This document shows, piece by piece, positions 61,483 to 64,000 of a stretch of DNA of 64,000 nt. Under the pieces are notes generated by a model, which was given only the letters and a program-made list of their open reading frames with translations, had not been told where the DNA came from and ran no database searches. Both the position numbers and the translations under genes were made by a program. The stretch spans positions 30,843,001 through 30,907,000 of the forward strand of contig NC_068564.1 of NCBI RefSeq assembly GCF_022201045.2. The letters are read 5' to 3'. The stretch's first letter is position 1. Each line of letters opens with the position of its first letter. The DNA comes from Citrus sinensis (Eukaryota > Streptophyta > Magnoliopsida > Sapindales > Rutaceae).

Positions 61483-61619
61483 CGTCATATAGTTAGTCAT
61501 GTAGGTCGTGTAAGTAATATAGTCGTGTAAGTCGTGTAGGTCATGTAAGAAATATAGTCGTGTAGGTCATGTAAGAAATATAGTCGTGTAAGTCGTGTAG
61601 GTCATGTAGGTCGTGTAGT
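61483..61619. repeat. GTCGTGTA/GTCATGTA tandem array, left block
   Basis: About twelve copies of GTC(G/A)TGTA or close variants, spaced 8-20 bp, some as larger units with AAGAAATATA spacers. They lie inside the Mutator-like element just before its short reading frame. Confidence 0.88.
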
Positions 61620-61667
61620 TACTTGTATATGAAATTTAATATTATTGTTTTTATTGTATCATCAGAT

Positions 61668-61925
61668 ATGGTTTTGGTACGTGTGTCTATTCTCTTCAAT
61701 GGTGAATGGATTAAACAAAATGACGAATATAAGTTCAAAAGTTCAAAGGCTAAAGGGATAATGATACCACGATCGACAACATATGCCGCATTGGTGGAGA
61801 AGATAGCTGAAGTTATTGATATAGATACTTCGGAATTCAAAATCACAACGAAGTTCAAACTTAAGACATCTGATCCTATGCCACCAGTTACAATTCAAAC
61901 CAATGATGATGTGGAATTTTTTTAA
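61668..61925 (+). CDS. Truncated Mutator-like transposase N-terminal fragment
   Basis: An 85-codon frame beginning MVLVRVSILFNGEWI, preceded by an acceptor-like ATCATCAG. It ends abruptly at TNDDVEFF and a stop. The pattern (VRVSI-FNGEW, YKFKSSKAKGI, a PPVTIQTNDDVEFF end) matches the start of plant MURA-like proteins, in which the acidic DDV-FF motif precedes the DNA-binding and catalytic domains. Those domains are missing, so it cannot be an active transposase. It may be a remnant or a small expressed leftover. The family call rests on recalled similarity. Confidence 0.6.
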   Translation: MVLVRVSILFNGEWIKQNDEYKFKSSKAKGIMIPRSTTYAALVEKIAEVIDIDTSEFKITTKFKLKTSDPMPPVTIQTNDDVEFF

Positions 61926-62460
61926 ATTCCAATTTAATTTCACTTCTTTTTTTAATAATTTTCATTGACATTTTTTGCATAGCAGCAAATATAAATTCTT
62001 AGCACAAATTAAGTCTTTAAAGAACTAAGTTAATCTAATGATTAATGGAAAATTCGTGTAATTTTAAAATCGCAATTAAACATATTACAGCCATTTAAAA
62101 AGTTTTTTTTCTTTTTTTTTTTATCTTCAAAGTGCTTTCTTCCTCTGGCCAAGCATACAAGCATACATGAGGAATGCCTGCATATAATTAATCCATGAAA
62201 TCAATTAAGAAAAAAAATATCAGCTATAGGAAATTAATGTAATGTTATACACATAAGAACACCATTCGCAGTGATAAAATATTTTCACTCATAACTAGAC
62301 ATATCATGACTTACCATGACTTATAATTGGAAATTAAGAATCTCTCTAACTAATGACATTTCACAAGGTAAAGGTATATGCACAATTCCAATTTATTGTG
62401 AGCCTAATTAAACTAAATGTAATGTGCAGTTTCTATTGACAAGAAACAAAATGTGGAATT

Positions 62461-62636
62461 GAAGGTCGTGTAATTGTGTAATACAAGAAGATTGTATAAT
62501 TGTATAATACATGAAGGTCGTATAAACATGCAATACATGAAGGTCGTGTAAACGTGTAATACATGAAGGTCGTGTAATCGTGCAATACATGAAGGTCGTG
62601 TAATCGTGCAATACATGAAGGTCGTGTAAAACACAA
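62461..62636. repeat. 26-31 bp minisatellite with GGTCGTGTAA core, right block
   Basis: About six head-to-tail copies of AATACATGAAGGTCGTGTAA plus TCGTGC or variants; the last copies are nearly identical with a 26-bp period. The same GTCGTGTA core occurs in the left block of the element. The complement runs as three overlapping open frames, which is a by-product of the repeat. Confidence 0.9.
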
Positions 62637-63326
62637 TCTTGAATCTTACATAACCTTACACGACCAAATCTTGTGTTACATAACAAAATTATAATCAGCA
62701 CAATCCATTAATTTTTCACAATTTGCATGCAGCAAAACAACTAGAAATTTATTTTCGAACATGTTATGAGAGACTCACAACTAATTAATCTATTTTTTCA
62801 ATATAAAACCCTAACTTTTTATTTTTTTCCCTTGAATATTAACAAGAAAACTAATTACATGAAATTATTTGTCTCAACTAGTTATATTCTAACAATTTTG
62901 CAGTAAATGATCAACTCTCTCCGGCGATTATGTAGTGACGAACTATGCTTCACTTTCTCAATTGTGATCAATTGTGGCAGCTTCTCCTTCTCAGGCTTAG
63001 TTTGCTCGTGTTGAAGTTCGATTTACCATATATGGAGAATGAATGTTTGTTTCAGTAGAGGTGATGCCAGTGAGGGAATTGCAGTGTTTGTTTGTTTGAG
63101 TTTGATAATGGAGGGAATTGCAGCAGATGAGTGTTTGTTTGCTTCAGTAGAGAATTGGAGAGGTGCTGTCCGTTGAGTTGAAATGTTTTAAAATGATGAT
63201 AGCTTAGTAATTTCCTATCCGTTTTTAAAGGGTATCGATGAAAATTTCGGCAAAAATAAATTTTAGGGTATTGAGATAATTTTTGAAGTACGGAGGTGTA
63301 CCGGGCGCAATTGGCTCAACAGCGTG

Positions 63327-63716
63327 ATGCCAGGACGCTTTTGGCCGACAATGAAATCAAATATTAGAATCCCTAATCGTCCAGCTACTCTTCTTTTATA
63401 ATAAAGTAAATTTTATGTGGACATTTACTTGCTAAAATTACAGCTTCATTACAACTTTCCTTTTCATTTTTTATAAAATTACTAAAATGGCAAAGGCCCT
63501 ATGATAATTGAAGCAGCAGCATAGCTTCAAATAGAAAAAGGAAATAACACTGAAAATTCATTTAAACTGGACAAAGAATCTGCACAAGACTTTCTTTTTT
63601 TTTTTTGTGCAGTGGTGACCCACTAAATGAACACAAGCAATATTGCACTTCATCGGGAAACATTATAAAAATTCAGAAACCCATAAATTGACTGGATCAT
63701 GTCATATAACCTATGA
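63327..63716. other. Short spacer and probable 3' UTR
   Basis: No coding similarity. It is likely the 3' UTR or downstream flank of the minus-strand exon that follows. Confidence 0.4.
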
Positions 63717-63791
63717 TCAGTCAGCATCCGCATCTAAAGACTGACTGTTTGTCGGTGAAAGATTAGCCGCCATTAGAATGGAGACAGCTAG
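63717..63791 (-). CDS. Possible last exon of a minus-strand gene running off the window
   Basis: On the minus strand a very strong acceptor (a ~30-nt T-rich tract ending CCTTTAG) precedes an in-frame 24-codon stretch ending NSQSLDADAD and a stop at 63719-63717. The composition looks like a real acidic C-terminus, but the rest of the protein is outside the window and I do not recognise the family. It could equally be part of a 3' UTR. Confidence 0.35.
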   Translation of the reverse strand, partial: LAVSILMAANLSPTNSQSLDADAD

Positions 63792-64000
63792 CTAAAGGAA
63801 AAATAGAAAAAGAACAAAAACAGAACATTTACAAATTGTTGTGCTTTGATTCCTTTTATAATTCTTATTGTTACAATATATATGAAATAAATAATTGAGA
63901 ACTCGGATTGAATAAACACTAAAGTTACAATATTCTACACTGGATTTACTAGGAATACCGCTAAACCTGCGAAGTTTCAAAATTGGTGGAGATCATGAAA
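63792..64000. other. Probable intron of the gene at the right edge
   Basis: T-rich on the minus strand with no long frame, consistent with an intron upstream of the predicted terminal exon. Confidence 0.3.

Larger units (their letters stand above)
60969..63316. mobile_element. Mutator-like element of 2.35 kb, decayed and non-autonomous
   Basis: CAACAGCGTG occurs immediately outside both ends (60959-60968 and 63317-63326), a 9-10 bp target duplication as expected for Mutator-type elements. From each boundary inward, the same motif (AAAATTATTTAAATACC left; AAAATTATCTCAATACC right, complement) ends exactly 50 nt in, and TTTTCATGGATACCCT / TTTTCATCGATACCCT follows. The terminal inverted repeats are therefore about 80-90 bp and diverged. 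Inside are a short MURA-N-terminal-like frame (61668-61925) and two blocks of GTCGTGTA-containing tandem repeats. No catalytic transposase domain remains. Confidence 0.75.

Noticed and set aside
61483-62636. Possible CRISPR-like array from the GTCGTGTA repeats
   Set aside because: The context is a plant transposon, the spacers are not unique or evenly sized, and there are no cas genes. It is a minisatellite.
62408-62701. Three overlapping minus-strand frames of Tyr/Thr/Arg-rich repeats
   Set aside because: All are translations of the 26-bp minisatellite in different frames; not a protein.

Overview
This is nuclear DNA from a flowering plant, most likely a woody eudicot. A Rutaceae/Citrus-like source is only an impression from overall protein similarity. 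The evidence is AT-rich spacers, many GT-AG introns, plant-specific gene families, and a dense scatter of short non-autonomous transposons. No bacterial, organellar or viral gene was seen.

Layout. 1-4.5 kb is gene-poor repeat DNA with a tandem duplication at the left edge and a row of four related foldbacks (1.3-2.1 kb). 4.55-9.5 kb (+) holds a domesticated hAT transposase of the DAYSLEEPER type with a greatly enlarged N-terminal ETQP repeat. It converges on a raffinose-synthase-family gene of the RFS6/DIN10 type (10.5-13.15 kb, -). 13.9-19.5 kb is spacer carrying a broken, intron-retaining copy of a gene resembling the plant RIF1-like N-terminus (16.67-17.56 kb). 19.56-25.42 kb (+) is CCR4-NOT subunit 10. 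29.47-30.06 kb (-) encodes a secreted hybrid proline-rich protein. 30.2-39.2 kb is a transposon-rich spacer with a SINE, Mutator-type MITEs and a Tourist-like element. 39.2-40.64 kb (+) is a VAMP71 R-SNARE. 42.26-47.42 kb (+) is a SPOC-domain protein, convergent with a BSD-domain protein (48.1-51.0 kb, -). Behind that, in the same orientation, is an ANTH-domain clathrin assembly protein (52.6-56.94 kb, -). 57.6-63.3 kb is spacer with a hAT-type MITE and a 2.35-kb Mutator-like element. The right edge probably holds the last exon of a minus-strand gene continuing beyond the window.

The genes are ordinary neighbours, not a cluster: chromatin/transposase-derived regulation, galactinol-raffinose metabolism, mRNA deadenylation, cell wall, vacuolar trafficking, nuclear SPOC-domain function and endocytosis. 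I did not find a convincing new multi-gene system. The items most worth a second look are the ETQP-expanded DAYSLEEPER protein, the Mutator-like element with two blocks of GTCGTGTA repeats, the four-foldback array, the RIF1-like pseudogene, and a GC-AG intron in the BSD gene. Splice sites were assigned by reading frame and consensus, so exon ends are predictions.
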